A stretch of DNA of 64,000 nt from UBA2589 sp965223235 (GTDB lineage: Bacteria > Gemmatimonadota > Gemmatimonadetes > Longimicrobiales > Gaopeijiaceae): NCBI GenBank assembly GCA_965223235.1, contig CBDCVV010000012.1:124001-188000 (forward strand). Direction: 5' to 3'. Below the pieces are notes generated by a model. It made no database searches. It had not been told where the DNA came from and saw nothing but the letters and a program-made list of their open reading frames with translations. The stretch's first letter is position 1. Every line of letters begins with the position of its first letter. The translations under genes and the position numbers were made by a program. This document shows positions 44,251 to 54,338 of the stretch, in pieces.

Positions 44251-45680
44251 GATCCCACCTCGGCGGCCGCCTGGCGGCGTCCGAAGAACCGCGAGATGGC
44301 TTCGCCGGGCCCTCCTGAGCGTGTCGTCCCGGAGGAGTGGCCCATACGCAAGAGGAGGAAGATCCCCGTGATGAAAAAGACGACGTTCGCCAACCACATG
44401 GTGACGGCAGGGTCTGCGACGCGCCGGTCGGCGAGCGTCTCTCCACCCAACAACCCGACCCAATAGATGAAGAAGATGACGGCCGATGCCGCGACCACGA
44501 AGCCGACGCCCGCCCTAGGGAAGCGCAGCGCCAGCGGGGGGCCAATCAGCACGAAGATCAAGCAGGCGATCGCGATCGCCCACTTCTTATGGATCTCCAC
44601 CTTGAATCGGTTGATCGATTGCTCCAAGGCGCCGCCGCGTGCGGCTCGTGCCCTAGTGCCGGCGACGATCTGCTGTGTGAGGGCATCGCCCGAGATCAAC
44701 GTGCCCTGGTTCGCGCGCGCGCCTACGACGTCGCGTCGCTGACGGTTGTCGGTCCAAACCGAGTCGCTCGGAATCGGACGGTTCAAGGCAACGCGCAACG
44801 CCTGGTGGGTGAGATCCACGTTCTCGGCGCGGACCGTGTCGAGCTGTGATTGTCGGTCCCGCGCGTTCTCACCCAACAGTGCAAAGCCCATCTCTCGATC
44901 GGATCGGTCGGTGCCGCCAAGACGGCGCTCGAGCTCGTTCCCCACTTCTCTGAGGGGAATCACCTGCTTTTCAAAGTGGAGCCGGTGGAACTCCCCCTCT
45001 CGGTCGTGCCGCACTTCCCGCACCACGCCATTGTAGAGGGTCAAGTAGAGATCGGTGCGTGCTTGATTGAACTCCATCTCGCCATGTTCGGCGTACGTCG
45101 TGTTCTGGCGGTCAGGATCGTTGCTATTGAAGATCGTCACATTCTCGAGTTCGTTGGTCTCGTGATCGATCCGATCCGCAGTCAGGTAGTACCGATCGAT
45201 GCCCGAGCCCGCTTGCAACTCGTTCACGACCTGCTCACGCAGATCCAAGGTCGGAGTCTTGCGACCGATGTCCAGCAGAAGGTTCTTTAGCGCGTGGTTT
45301 GACTCCGGAAGGACGGTGTCGTTGAAGAAGAGCATGACGAGCGTAGCAACGATGCCGAGGCCCACTACCGGTAACATGATCCGGCTCGGTCGGACGCCGC
45401 CCGCTGACATCGCCGTGATCTCGTTCGACGCGGCCATGTCGCTGAATGCGTACAGGACTGCGACTAGGACGGACATCGGGAGCGAGAGAGCGATCGTGTG
45501 CGGAAGCGACAGATACAGGAACTCGCCGATCACGCTCCATGGAAGTCCTTTCCCGACCAGCGAATCGACCCGCTGAGCGATTGCATTGACGAAGATGAGC
45601 CCGGTGATCGCGGTCAACGAGAAGAGAAACGGACCGAGGTGGGCCCTAATTAGGTACTTGGCTAAAACACCCTTCGGCAT
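44247..45680 (-). CDS. lptF: LPS export ABC permease LptF (YjgP/YjgQ family)
   Basis: A 477-residue inner-membrane protein, longer than the usual 360 or so. The first helices (LGPFLFSLTAITGLIFVNAI, LPHTIALSLPMSVLVAVLYA) are followed by the coupling region SNEITAMSAGGVRPSRIMLP. A large periplasmic part then runs from about 125 to 355, and the last helices are WAIAIACLIFVLIGPPLALR and beyond. The extra length is in the periplasmic part (NELERRLGGTDRSDREM through the Arg/Gln-rich stretch). The C-terminal tail is basic. It heads the lptF-lptG operon and is divergent from sprA, with 33 bases between start codons. Confidence 0.87.
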   Translation of the reverse strand: MPKGVLAKYLIRAHLGPFLFSLTAITGLIFVNAIAQRVDSLVGKGLPWSVIGEFLYLSLPHTIALSLPMSVLVAVLYAFSDMAASNEITAMSAGGVRPSRIMLPVVGLGIVATLVMLFFNDTVLPESNHALKNLLLDIGRKTPTLDLREQVVNELQAGSGIDRYYLTADRIDHETNELENVTIFNSNDPDRQNTTYAEHGEMEFNQARTDLYLTLYNGVVREVRHDREGEFHRLHFEKQVIPLREVGNELERRLGGTDRSDREMGFALLGENARDRQSQLDTVRAENVDLTHQALRVALNRPIPSDSVWTDNRQRRDVVGARANQGTLISGDALTQQIVAGTRARAARGGALEQSINRFKVEIHKKWAIAIACLIFVLIGPPLALRFPRAGVGFVVAASAVIFFIYWVGLLGGETLADRRVADPAVTMWLANVVFFITGIFLLLRMGHSSGTTRSGGPGEAISRFFGRRQAAAEVGS

Positions 45681-45713
45681 CGAACGAGCTCTCGCAGGGG
45701 CGTCGGGGACGAT

Positions 45714-48700
45714 TTGATTCCGCGACTGGTTACCCTTCTCCTAGCCTCCGTGGTCCCTCCCTTCCTCGGGGAGGTGGGGCCGGTCTCTGTCGAGACTTGG
45801 GACGTGGCCCGCGATCGACCCGACTCTGTCGTCGCGGACACGATCTTGCGGCCGGACTTGAGCGTCTTCCCGACCGTGGTCTCCGCGGGGCTCAGCGCCG
45901 CTCCCGACGAACCACACGTGACGCTCGGACTTCGACGGATTCGGGTTACTCAGGAGGGCCTGACAACGGCTGTGCGTCCATCTCCGGCGCCCCGGGAGTG
46001 GAGAAGCGTGAGTCGGCAACTCCGGGTGGACCCGCTTCAGGAGGTGATGGCGCGCAGGGTGGCTGGCCGATTCTTGTCAGCAGGCCCCGTGCCTGCTCCC
46101 CGCCCCGCCACCGCCGTCGATGGCGACCGCTTCGTGACCGACTTCGCAGACCTAGCGCTAAGTGTCCGTAGCCGTATGGAACTTGGTGGCGATTGGGCTC
46201 GCTTCGAGCCGTGTGACGCCCGCTTTGGTACCGGGTGCAACCCGTCCCTGATCCCGCAGCTCCGGCCGGAGGTGCTCTTCGGGGTCCAGGTGAACGGCAC
46301 GATTCTCGATCGGGTGCATGTGGATGTCGACTTTGACCAAAGCCGAGACGAAGCGAACAGAATCAACTTCTTCTATGAAGGTGGAGAGGACGATGTCCTG
46401 CAGCGCCTCGAGGTGGGAGACGTCACCTTCAACCTCCCCCGTTCGCGCTTTTTGACCGAAGGGGTACCAGCGGGGAATTTCGGGTTCCAGGCGGAAGGGC
46501 AGATCGGACCGGTCGACTTCCAGGGGGTGTGGGCTCAGCAGCGCGGGGACCTGAACACTCGAGTCTTTCAGCTTTCCGGGCTGGGCGACCAGCGTTCCTT
46601 CGTGCAGCAAGACACGATCGTGATCGACGACGCGGACTATGTGCGCGGGCAGTTCTTCTTCCTAGTAGATCCGACTGAGATTTCGGGATATCCGCACATC
46701 GACATCCAAGAGTTGGATCCTGGCTCGGCTCCCGCGTCCGTCGGCCCCGGTGACGAGCCGATCCAGCTCTATCGCTTTGAAGACGACCCAACCTTCAGGC
46801 AGCAGGTGGAGGGTTTTATCCAAGCCGATGCCGTCGCGGACCTGGCAGGGGAGACGGTTCGAGAATCGGGATGGTTTCGCTACCTCCAACAAGGAGTCGA
46901 CTTCTTTGTGCACCCGAGCGGCTTGTGGATCACGCTTCGACAGCCGCTATCCCCGGACGAGATGCTGGCCACGGCATTCATCACCGCAGTGGGAGACACG
47001 ATCGGGGACTACAACCCCGAGCTGATTTACAACCAGGGCGGCAGGCCTGAGCTACGGCTCTTGAAGGCATCGAGCGCGAATCACCAGCCCGGCCGACCGA
47101 CGTGGGATCTGGAGATGCACCAGGTGTACCGCGTGTCGGGCTCCGCCGATGTCGAGCCGGGCTCCGTCGAGTTGACCGTTTCCCTGGGTGAACTCTCCGC
47201 GGGCCGGACGTTCAAAAGGCGGCCCTCGGGGGAAGACATCACCTTCTTGAGGTTGTTGGGGCTCGACGAGGAAGCGCCCATCGACCTGATCGACCCGTCA
47301 GCTCTGTTTTCGACGGATCAAGACCCGTTTGCGGGAGACCCGGTCGTGCCCGGCACCTTCATGATCTTTCCCACGCTAAGGCCCTTCGCGGAGCCAGGGC
47401 CGGTGCCGAGTTTACGGCTTGACGAGGCGGTGACGGGGTCGATTCTCGGGGACGATGCGAACCTCCGCATCTACGAAGAGGAAGACCCATTCGAGCGGGT
47501 CAACGCGGGGCGTTTCCGCTTGTCGATCTCGTATCGTATCCGCTCCGAGGGGCTCATTTCCTCGTTCTCACTCGGAGCCTTCGGCATTCGTGACGGGAGC
47601 GAACGGATACGGCTGGGCGACCGGCAGCTCCTAAGAGGCGTCGACTACGAGATCGACTACGATCTCGGCCAGATCAGCCTATTGGAACCTGAGATCCTCT
47701 TCGCTTCATCTCCAGAAGCCTCGATCCACGCAGCATGGGAGCAGCGATCGCTCTTCCAAGTGACACCGACGCAGGTCTTCGGACTTCGCGGGCACACGGC
47801 GCTGGGATCGAAAGCCTCGTTCGACATTCTCGGTCTGTATCAATCTGAGCGGTCTGTCGTGAATCGACCGGTACTGGGCACGGAGCCGGGGGCGGCGTTC
47901 ATGGGTGGGGTGAGTGGATCGTTCGCTTCCGACGTGAGGTGGATGGACCGGGTATGGGACGCGGTGCCAGGGCTGCGTCTGGATGGACCATCGACCTTTC
48001 GAGCGGAGGGAGAGGTAGCCCTTTCGCTTCCGAACCCCAACACGGTGGGTACCAGCTTCGTCGACGACTTTGACGGGGCCGCTCAAACTCCGATCACCCT
48101 CCAGTCGGGCAACTGGCTCTTCGCGAGTGCTCCCGTGAATCGGGATGGTGCTGAGCTCGACCTTCCCGGTATGCTGGACGCCGCCAGCGCCGGATCCCTC
48201 GTGTGGCAGCACACGTGGATTCTGCAGGGGCCCGGCGGGGACAGCCTAGGCGTCCACGAGGGGTTGTTTCCGCGAGCGGACATCGACAACGAGATCAGAG
48301 TCGCGGGTTCCGAGGTCCGGGAACCCAGCCTTCTCGTCTCATTGGGAGAGCCTGCGAACGGAGAGGTGGGGTGGAGGTCTCTCATGACCCCCCTCGCCAC
48401 GAACGGACTCGACCTCACGAAGACCGAATTCTTGGAGTTCTATGCGTCGGGCGGCAACGCTCTATCCGTGATCGTCGATCTGGGAACGGTCAGCGAAGAT
48501 GCTTTTGTCCTGGATGATCTTGGAGGCGTCGCTGGGACGCGGACCGACGGGCGGCCGTGGGGCTTGGGCGTTCTCGATCAGGAAGCGGATCCTTCTCGGG
48601 GCGAGATCTGGAGTATCGCGAGGGATGGGGTGGGCGCGTGGAACGAGTCGTGTCTCGCGGAGCCGGGGCAGATCTACCCGATCGCGGATCCGAGGGCCGT

Positions 48701-51700
48701 ATGTACGAGAGGCAACGGTCGGCCGGACTCCGAAGACCTCGACTCCGACGGGAATCTCGATGACATCGAGCGGCACCTGCGATTCGTGGTCAACCTGGGT
48801 CCGAATTCGCCGTTTCGAGTCCGGACTTCCGCCGAAACCGGCACGGATTTTCAGTTGTATAGGATCCCGATTCGAGGAGCGGGGGGGGTGGAGGTAGGCG
48901 GGACCATCACGGAGGCCGATCTCCGTGCTGTGCGACACCTCCGCTTGACTCTGGCCGGCCCTTCCGGCCGAGTGCACATCGCCCGTATGCGGCTGGTGGG
49001 TTCACGGTGGATCAAGCGGGCTGGAGAGGGGGTGCTCACGGGCATCATCGGAGATACTACGGCCATCTCGGGGCGGGTCGAGGTGACGACGGTGTCGGGT
49101 GTCACCGAACCGGATTACGTATCGCCGCCAGGGGTTCTCGAAGAGCTAGCCGACCCGAGCCGCGCCTTCTCCGGTGAGGGGATCGAGTTCAACGAGCGGT
49201 CGTTGGGCCTCCGCTACGAGGACGTGCCGCACGAGGGCCGTGCGGAGGTGTACTTCCGCTTTCCCCAGCGGCCACGTGACTTCCTTTCATACCGTGAGAT
49301 CCGACTTTGGGCCCTTCCCAGAGCCGGGGACTTCGGTGGTGCCGTCAACAATCGATTCTTCGTAAAGGTGGGTACCGACTCGGAGAATTTCTATCTGTAT
49401 CGGACGCATTTGCCGACGCCGGTAGCCGGGGCGGTCACTCCAGCAGACTGGCAGCCGGAGGTCGTGATCGACTTCGAGGAGTGGTTGGAGCTCCGGCGGC
49501 GGGCCGAAGAGCAGATTTCGCTCTCGCCGCCGGCCCCCGGGGACCCGGCGACGATGCTGTGGAGCGCGGACTCGACGTACGCAGTCGTGCTCGCGGACCG
49601 TGGTCGGGCACCCAACTTGGCGGCGGTCCGTGAGATGTCGATCGGTGTTTGGAATGAGTCCGGGCTTCCCTCGAGTGGGGAACTGTGGATCGACGAGTTG
49701 AGGCTCGGCAAGGCAGTCCGGGATGCCGGGATCGCAACGTCGTTCTCGGCGGTGTTCGATGGGTCGGGAGTCCTCCAAGCGCGGGTAGGATACACGGAAA
49801 GAGGGGCCTTCTTCAGGCAGTTGAGAGACCGAGCGACGTTCCAGGATGATCGGACGCTGGACATCAGCTCGACCCTTGCCCTGGATCGGTGGCTCCCTTC
49901 TGCCTGGGGGTTCGAGATGCCGGTGTCTTTCGAGCTCACGAAGGCCACTCAGGCCCCGGTGCTCTTGGCAGCCTCGGATGTCCGCGCGGGGGAGATCTCC
50001 GGTCTCCGAGACACGCGGGCAGATCAGATGCGCGTGGGCTTCTCCATGAGCAAGCGTACGCCGACGCCCAATCCCATTCTCGGCTTCGTACTCGACGGTC
50101 TCGACGTCCGAGCATCGTACTCACAAGCCGAAGGCTCGACGGTGACAACCGAGAACGAGTCGTCGACCGTGGATGCCTCAGTGGGGTGGGTGAGGGACCC
50201 AGAGGCTGTCGACGTCGCGCTGATTCCGGCTTTCGCTCAGGGGTTGGTTCGCACGCTCCTCCCCGGCTTCCTCGGCGATAAGGTGGCGGGCTCTCGGCTG
50301 CGCTTGAATCCTGTGCGCGTGTCTGTGGAAACGGCCTACTTCCAGCAGGACAGTCGGGTCCTTCGATTCGAGGAAATCGTTCGCCGACCCGATGACGGCT
50401 CGGCCCTTGCCACCCTGGTACCCCGCGAAGCCCTCCAACTGGCTGGCGATCTTCGACTTCGGCCGCTGGCCCCACTGACGGCCGACATCGCCTTCCTCGC
50501 GGTTCGAGATCTCCTCTCACCGGAGAAGGCCAGCGCGGACGAGGCCGTGCGGTCCCTCGTGGGTGCCGCACGCTCCGAGTTTGTCGGACTCGACCTCGGA
50601 TGGGAGACGAACCGAACTCTGAGAACCCAGCTGGCGTATCGCCCATCCGTCTTCGACTGGCTGCGGACCGATTTTGACTGGACGACCGTCTACCAAAGTG
50701 ACCGGAACACCAACTTCGTCGAATTCCGTGAGTTGACGAACGACAGTGTGGCGACGCTGACGCGGAACGCGCGCGGCCAGCGAGATTGGTCTGCGACAGT
50801 CGGAGTCACTCCTGCCCGAGTCGCTCTGAGTTGGTTTGGCGAGGCTGAGCCGAGCGAGAGCCGAGATGTAGCCCAACTCCGGGCGCTCGTGTCTGCGGTT
50901 CAGCCGATCACGATCACCCTTCGCGATGGGGTCACTTCGCGCTTCAATCGCGATCCGGTCGATCCCCGTTTCGACTACCAGCTCGGATGGGCGGGAGACG
51001 ATGGATATCGGTTCGTGGATGCGGATACGGCCGCCTCTCTTACAGATCGACGGAGCTGGCAAGGGACAACAGGCGTGACGTTGCCCGGTGGTGCGGGCAT
51101 CCAGGTCGGCTTCCGTTGGAGCGATGCGACCACGTTGGACACACGGAGCGATCGTCGCACACAGGAGTGGACGTGGCCGAGCGTACAGGCGTCGCTGCCG
51201 GTGATTTCGATGCCGTCCTTCTCCGGGATGCAGTCGATCCGCATCTCCTCTGGAGTGATTCAGAGTGAGCGTGAGACCGAGTTCGGAGGGCGTGCGCTCC
51301 AGCGGCGCTTCGAGTCCGACCGACAGGTCCCCCTGGAGATCTCCATCCAGTGGTTTCGGACGTTGGCAACGAGCTACCGGGGTGCGTTCCGTGTGGGGAA
51401 GGGGGTGGATCCAACGGGTGACACGGAGCGGGATGAAGCGATGCACCGATTCTCGCTCACCAGCCAGCTGCTTCCACCCGCATCACTGGCTCGCCGCCTC
51501 GACCGACCGATTCGACTCTCGCTTAGTGGGACGTTCTCTTCGGAAGTGAGCTGTCGTATCACGGTCTCCGGGGATGGGTGCGTGGCGTTCATCGACCTGC
51601 TTTCTCGGACGGCGAACCTCTCATTGGACACGAGTATTGGCGGCTTCGAACTCGGTATGATCGTGAGCTATGACGACCGCCAATCTTTCGTCGGGCAGCA

Positions 51701-51776
51701 GACAGGCTCGACTCAGTTCCAAGTGGGCCTCTTCGGACAGTTGGAGTTTGCGGCGGGGATGCTCCCCGGCGGCTGA
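45714..51776 (+). CDS. sprA: SprA-like giant outer-membrane protein (type 9 secretion translocon family)
   Basis: A 2020-residue envelope protein. The start is TTG 45714 (GGGGACGA just before), giving a short hydrophobic N-terminus (PRLVTLLLASVVPPFLG) that acts as signal peptide. SprA-type stretches are ILDRVHVDVDFDQSRDEAN, DDVLQRLEVGDVTFNLPRS, VDFQGVWAQQRGDLNTRVF, RGVDYEIDYDLGQISLLEPE and TSFVDDFDGAAQTPITLQSG. Further repeating beta-sandwich and barrel segments follow to the C-terminus (FQVGLFGQLEFAAGMLPGG). In Bacteroidota SprA forms the very large outer-membrane channel of the type 9 system, at about 2400 residues. No other secretion-system gene is nearby. In Gemmatimonadota-like genomes the role of this protein is not established. 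Confidence 0.82.
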   Translation: MIPRLVTLLLASVVPPFLGEVGPVSVETWDVARDRPDSVVADTILRPDLSVFPTVVSAGLSAAPDEPHVTLGLRRIRVTQEGLTTAVRPSPAPREWRSVSRQLRVDPLQEVMARRVAGRFLSAGPVPAPRPATAVDGDRFVTDFADLALSVRSRMELGGDWARFEPCDARFGTGCNPSLIPQLRPEVLFGVQVNGTILDRVHVDVDFDQSRDEANRINFFYEGGEDDVLQRLEVGDVTFNLPRSRFLTEGVPAGNFGFQAEGQIGPVDFQGVWAQQRGDLNTRVFQLSGLGDQRSFVQQDTIVIDDADYVRGQFFFLVDPTEISGYPHIDIQELDPGSAPASVGPGDEPIQLYRFEDDPTFRQQVEGFIQADAVADLAGETVRESGWFRYLQQGVDFFVHPSGLWITLRQPLSPDEMLATAFITAVGDTIGDYNPELIYNQGGRPELRLLKASSANHQPGRPTWDLEMHQVYRVSGSADVEPGSVELTVSLGELSAGRTFKRRPSGEDITFLRLLGLDEEAPIDLIDPSALFSTDQDPFAGDPVVPGTFMIFPTLRPFAEPGPVPSLRLDEAVTGSILGDDANLRIYEEEDPFERVNAGRFRLSISYRIRSEGLISSFSLGAFGIRDGSERIRLGDRQLLRGVDYEIDYDLGQISLLEPEILFASSPEASIHAAWEQRSLFQVTPTQVFGLRGHTALGSKASFDILGLYQSERSVVNRPVLGTEPGAAFMGGVSGSFASDVRWMDRVWDAVPGLRLDGPSTFRAEGEVALSLPNPNTVGTSFVDDFDGAAQTPITLQSGNWLFASAPVNRDGAELDLPGMLDAASAGSLVWQHTWILQGPGGDSLGVHEGLFPRADIDNEIRVAGSEVREPSLLVSLGEPANGEVGWRSLMTPLATNGLDLTKTEFLEFYASGGNALSVIVDLGTVSEDAFVLDDLGGVAGTRTDGRPWGLGVLDQEADPSRGEIWSIARDGVGAWNESCLAEPGQIYPIADPRAVCTRGNGRPDSEDLDSDGNLDDIERHLRFVVNLGPNSPFRVRTSAETGTDFQLYRIPIRGAGGVEVGGTITEADLRAVRHLRLTLAGPSGRVHIARMRLVGSRWIKRAGEGVLTGIIGDTTAISGRVEVTTVSGVTEPDYVSPPGVLEELADPSRAFSGEGIEFNERSLGLRYEDVPHEGRAEVYFRFPQRPRDFLSYREIRLWALPRAGDFGGAVNNRFFVKVGTDSENFYLYRTHLPTPVAGAVTPADWQPEVVIDFEEWLELRRRAEEQISLSPPAPGDPATMLWSADSTYAVVLADRGRAPNLAAVREMSIGVWNESGLPSSGELWIDELRLGKAVRDAGIATSFSAVFDGSGVLQARVGYTERGAFFRQLRDRATFQDDRTLDISSTLALDRWLPSAWGFEMPVSFELTKATQAPVLLAASDVRAGEISGLRDTRADQMRVGFSMSKRTPTPNPILGFVLDGLDVRASYSQAEGSTVTTENESSTVDASVGWVRDPEAVDVALIPAFAQGLVRTLLPGFLGDKVAGSRLRLNPVRVSVETAYFQQDSRVLRFEEIVRRPDDGSALATLVPREALQLAGDLRLRPLAPLTADIAFLAVRDLLSPEKASADEAVRSLVGAARSEFVGLDLGWETNRTLRTQLAYRPSVFDWLRTDFDWTTVYQSDRNTNFVEFRELTNDSVATLTRNARGQRDWSATVGVTPARVALSWFGEAEPSESRDVAQLRALVSAVQPITITLRDGVTSRFNRDPVDPRFDYQLGWAGDDGYRFVDADTAASLTDRRSWQGTTGVTLPGGAGIQVGFRWSDATTLDTRSDRRTQEWTWPSVQASLPVISMPSFSGMQSIRISSGVIQSERETEFGGRALQRRFESDRQVPLEISIQWFRTLATSYRGAFRVGKGVDPTGDTERDEAMHRFSLTSQLLPPASLARRLDRPIRLSLSGTFSSEVSCRITVSGDGCVAFIDLLSRTANLSLDTSIGGFELGMIVSYDDRQSFVGQQTGSTQFQVGLFGQLEFAAGMLPGG

Positions 51777-51827
51777 GTCGGCGCGATCGGATATCCTTCG
51801 GCCCGGGCCCTGGGGCGAGACTAGGGC

Positions 51828-52460
51828 ATGCGCGATCGTGAAGCCACATCCCTGGTGCGGGCCGCCGCTGCACTTCTCGTTGCGAGCTCTCTGCGCTGGG
51901 GAGCGCAGCTCGCGAGGCACGAAGCGGACCTCCGACCGCCCACACCACCGGAACACCTCGCTGCCACGGACTCCGCGACAGAGGCAGCACTTCGGGCATC
52001 TCTCCCACTCGCACCGGGTGAGCGCGTCGATCCAAACCGTGCCGACGCGGTGGAATTGGACCGGTTGCCCGGGATTGGGCCCGCGACCGCGTCCGCTATC
52101 GTTTCTGCCCGGGAGGCCGGCGAATTCTTCGCCGCGGCCGGCGATCTGGAGAAGGTTCGCGGGATCGGTCCCTCCACCGCGTTACGCCTCGAGCCCTTCC
52201 TCGACTTCACTCGTCCGCCACCGCCTGGCTCTAGAAGCCGCAGCAGGGGATCCGCCCATCAACTAGTCGACGTCAACACGGCCGACCCGGATGAACTACA
52301 GACGCTTCCCGGGATCGGTCCGGTCATGGCTCGTAGGATCGTGGAGGAGCGGACACGAAGGAGCTTCGCGACCCTCTCCGAACTGACTCGGGTCCAGGGA
52401 ATAGGGGAGGCGACGGTCTCCCGCCTCCGCGGTGCGGCCGTCGTCGGATCTCGACGATAG
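51828..52460 (+). CDS. ComEA-like protein with tandem helix-hairpin-helix domains
   Basis: A 210-residue protein with an N-terminal hydrophobic segment (LVRAAAALLVASSLRWGA) that may anchor or export it. Two helix-hairpin-helix pairs follow. The first is DPNRADAVELDRLPGIGPAT with KVRGIGPSTALRLEPFL (about residues 67-125). The second is VDVNTADPDELQTLPGIGP with RVQGIGEATVSRLRGAA (about 146-205). Both have the LPGIGPxxA turns that bind DNA backbone. ComEA pulls DNA through the envelope during transformation and normally has one such domain. Here there are two. Its place just upstream of pilB-pilT-pilC fits a DNA-uptake role, because type IV pili drive that process. Confidence 0.82.
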   Translation: MRDREATSLVRAAAALLVASSLRWGAQLARHEADLRPPTPPEHLAATDSATEAALRASLPLAPGERVDPNRADAVELDRLPGIGPATASAIVSAREAGEFFAAAGDLEKVRGIGPSTALRLEPFLDFTRPPPPGSRSRSRGSAHQLVDVNTADPDELQTLPGIGPVMARRIVEERTRRSFATLSELTRVQGIGEATVSRLRGAAVVGSRR

Positions 52461-52502
52461 GGGAGCCCTAGAATGCCGCCTCTCGGTTTACTGACGCGAA
52501 GC

Positions 52503-52532
52503 TTGTAGTGACGCGGTGACAGTCCGTATTCT
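52503..52532 (+). promoter_or_regulatory. Candidate sigma-70 promoter of the pilB-pilT-pilC operon
   Basis: TTGTAG (52503-52508) and TATTCT (52527-52532) are separated by 18 bases and lie about 50 bases upstream of the pilB ATG, in the 123-base gap after the ComEA-like gene. Each hexamer matches four of six consensus bases. This is a sequence match only. Confidence 0.35.
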
Positions 52533-52583
52533 GTACGCGGGTGAGGCTACCGGCCTAGCCCCTGACCTGAATGGGAATCGTGC

Positions 52584-54305
52584 ATGGCAGCGAAGGTCGC
52601 GCAGGAACTCCGGCTCGGAGATCTCTTCGTGAAGGAGGGGTTGATCACCGAGCAGCAGCTCCAGGAGGGGCTTTCGGAATCCAGGACCTCCGGAAACCGC
52701 ATCGGATACGCTCTGGTGCACCTCGGTTTCGTAGCCGAGGAAGAGCTGACGAGGATGCTCGCCAAGCAGTACCGCGTTCCCGCGGTTGACCTCGAGAAGG
52801 TGACGGTCGACCCCAAGATCCTCAAGCTCGTGCCCGGGAATGTCGCGACCAAGCACCTTGTCCTCCCGCTTCGGCGGGTAGGACGAATGCTCACGGTCGC
52901 CATGACCAATCCCACGGACTTCTCCGCGATCGATGACCTGAAGTTCATCACCAAGCTCGAGATCGAGCCGGTCATCGTCGGAGAGTACACGCTGCGGAAG
53001 CATCTCGAGTCGTACTATGGGGGTGCGGACGAAGCCCAGATGAGCGAGGTGCTCGCGGGTTGGGAGGACTTCGACGACGTCGAGGTGATCGAAGAGGATG
53101 AGGACGACGACTACTCCGCACTCGCAGCCGAGGTCGATTCAGCACCGGTCGTGAAGTTCATCAACGGACTACTCACGGATGCGGTGCAGAAGGGTGTCTC
53201 GGACATTCACATCGAGCCGTACGAGAAGGAGATCCGGGTCCGCTACCGCATCGACGGCGCATTGCAAGAGGTCATGAAGCCGCCCATGAAGATGAAGGCG
53301 GCGCTCACCTCGCGCGTGAAGATCCTCTCCGACCTCAACATCGCGGAGCGACGAGTCCCCCAAGATGGCCGCATCAAGTTGAAGATGCGGAACAAGGTGG
53401 TCGATTTCCGCGTCTCGACGCTCCCCGTGATCTTCGGCGAGAAGATCGTGCTCCGGATCTTGGACAAGGGGAATCTGACGTTCGATCTCACCAAGTTCGG
53501 GTTCGAACCCAAGGCTGAGAAAGACTTCATGTGGTCCATTTCTCGGCCGTACGGCATGGTGCTCGTGACCGGACCGACCGGGTCAGGGAAGACGACGACC
53601 CTGTACTCCGCCCTGTCGCAGATCAATACGATCGACACGAACATCATGACCGCGGAAGATCCGGTGGAGTACAACCTTCACGGGATCAATCAGGTGTTGG
53701 TGCGTCCCGAAATCGGCATGGACTTCCCGGCGGCACTCAAAGCCTTCCTCCGCCAGGATCCGAACATCATCATGGTCGGTGAGATCCGCGACCTCTCCAC
53801 GGGCGGGATTGCGATCAAGGCTGCGCTCACCGGTCACCTCGTTCTGTCGACGCTCCACACGAACGACTGTCCTGGAACGGTTACCCGCATGCTCGATATG
53901 GGCTTGGAGCCGTTCAACGTCGCTTCGGCGCTCAACTTGATCTCGGCCCAGCGGCTAGCGCGCCGGATATGTACGAATTGCAAGACCGAAGCGACGTACG
54001 AGGAGGAGTACCTAAAGTCCGCGAAGATTGATCTGGACTGGGTTCACCGGACTACCCTGTACAAGGGAGAGGGGTGCGACAAGTGTGGCGGCATGGGTTA
54101 TAAGGGCCGCTGCGGCTTCTATGAAGTGATGATCATGTCGACCGCACTTCGGAAAGCGATCATGAACGAGACGGGCACAGACGAGCTGCGCGAGCTCGCC
54201 CGCGCGGAGGGCATGCTCACCTTGCGCGAGGACGGCCTCAAGAAGGTAGAGCGCGGCATCACCAGCATCGAAGAAGTGGTGAAGGAAACGACGGTTGTCG
54301 ACTAG
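52584..54305 (+). CDS. pilB: Type IV pilus extension ATPase PilB
   Basis: A 573-residue ATPase that polymerises pilin. The N-terminal MshEN-type domains (LGDLFVKEGLITEQQLQEGL, ALVHLGFVAEEELTRML) often bind c-di-GMP. An acidic linker (VIEEDEDDDYSALAAEVD, about 170-188) precedes the catalytic core. It has Walker A VTGPTGSGKTTTL (about 330), the Asp box MTAEDPVEYN, Walker B IIMVGEIRDL and the His box LTGHLVLSTLHTND. Four zinc cysteines follow in RICTNCKTE and GCDKCGGMGY. The residue after GEIRDL is Ser-Thr where most family members have Glu-Thr. ATG 52584 is the start. Confidence 0.94.
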   Translation: MAAKVAQELRLGDLFVKEGLITEQQLQEGLSESRTSGNRIGYALVHLGFVAEEELTRMLAKQYRVPAVDLEKVTVDPKILKLVPGNVATKHLVLPLRRVGRMLTVAMTNPTDFSAIDDLKFITKLEIEPVIVGEYTLRKHLESYYGGADEAQMSEVLAGWEDFDDVEVIEEDEDDDYSALAAEVDSAPVVKFINGLLTDAVQKGVSDIHIEPYEKEIRVRYRIDGALQEVMKPPMKMKAALTSRVKILSDLNIAERRVPQDGRIKLKMRNKVVDFRVSTLPVIFGEKIVLRILDKGNLTFDLTKFGFEPKAEKDFMWSISRPYGMVLVTGPTGSGKTTTLYSALSQINTIDTNIMTAEDPVEYNLHGINQVLVRPEIGMDFPAALKAFLRQDPNIIMVGEIRDLSTGGIAIKAALTGHLVLSTLHTNDCPGTVTRMLDMGLEPFNVASALNLISAQRLARRICTNCKTEATYEEEYLKSAKIDLDWVHRTTLYKGEGCDKCGGMGYKGRCGFYEVMIMSTALRKAIMNETGTDELRELARAEGMLTLREDGLKKVERGITSIEEVVKETTVVD

Positions 54306-54338
54306 ACGGCATCCGATCCCGAACGCCAAGGGGACGAC

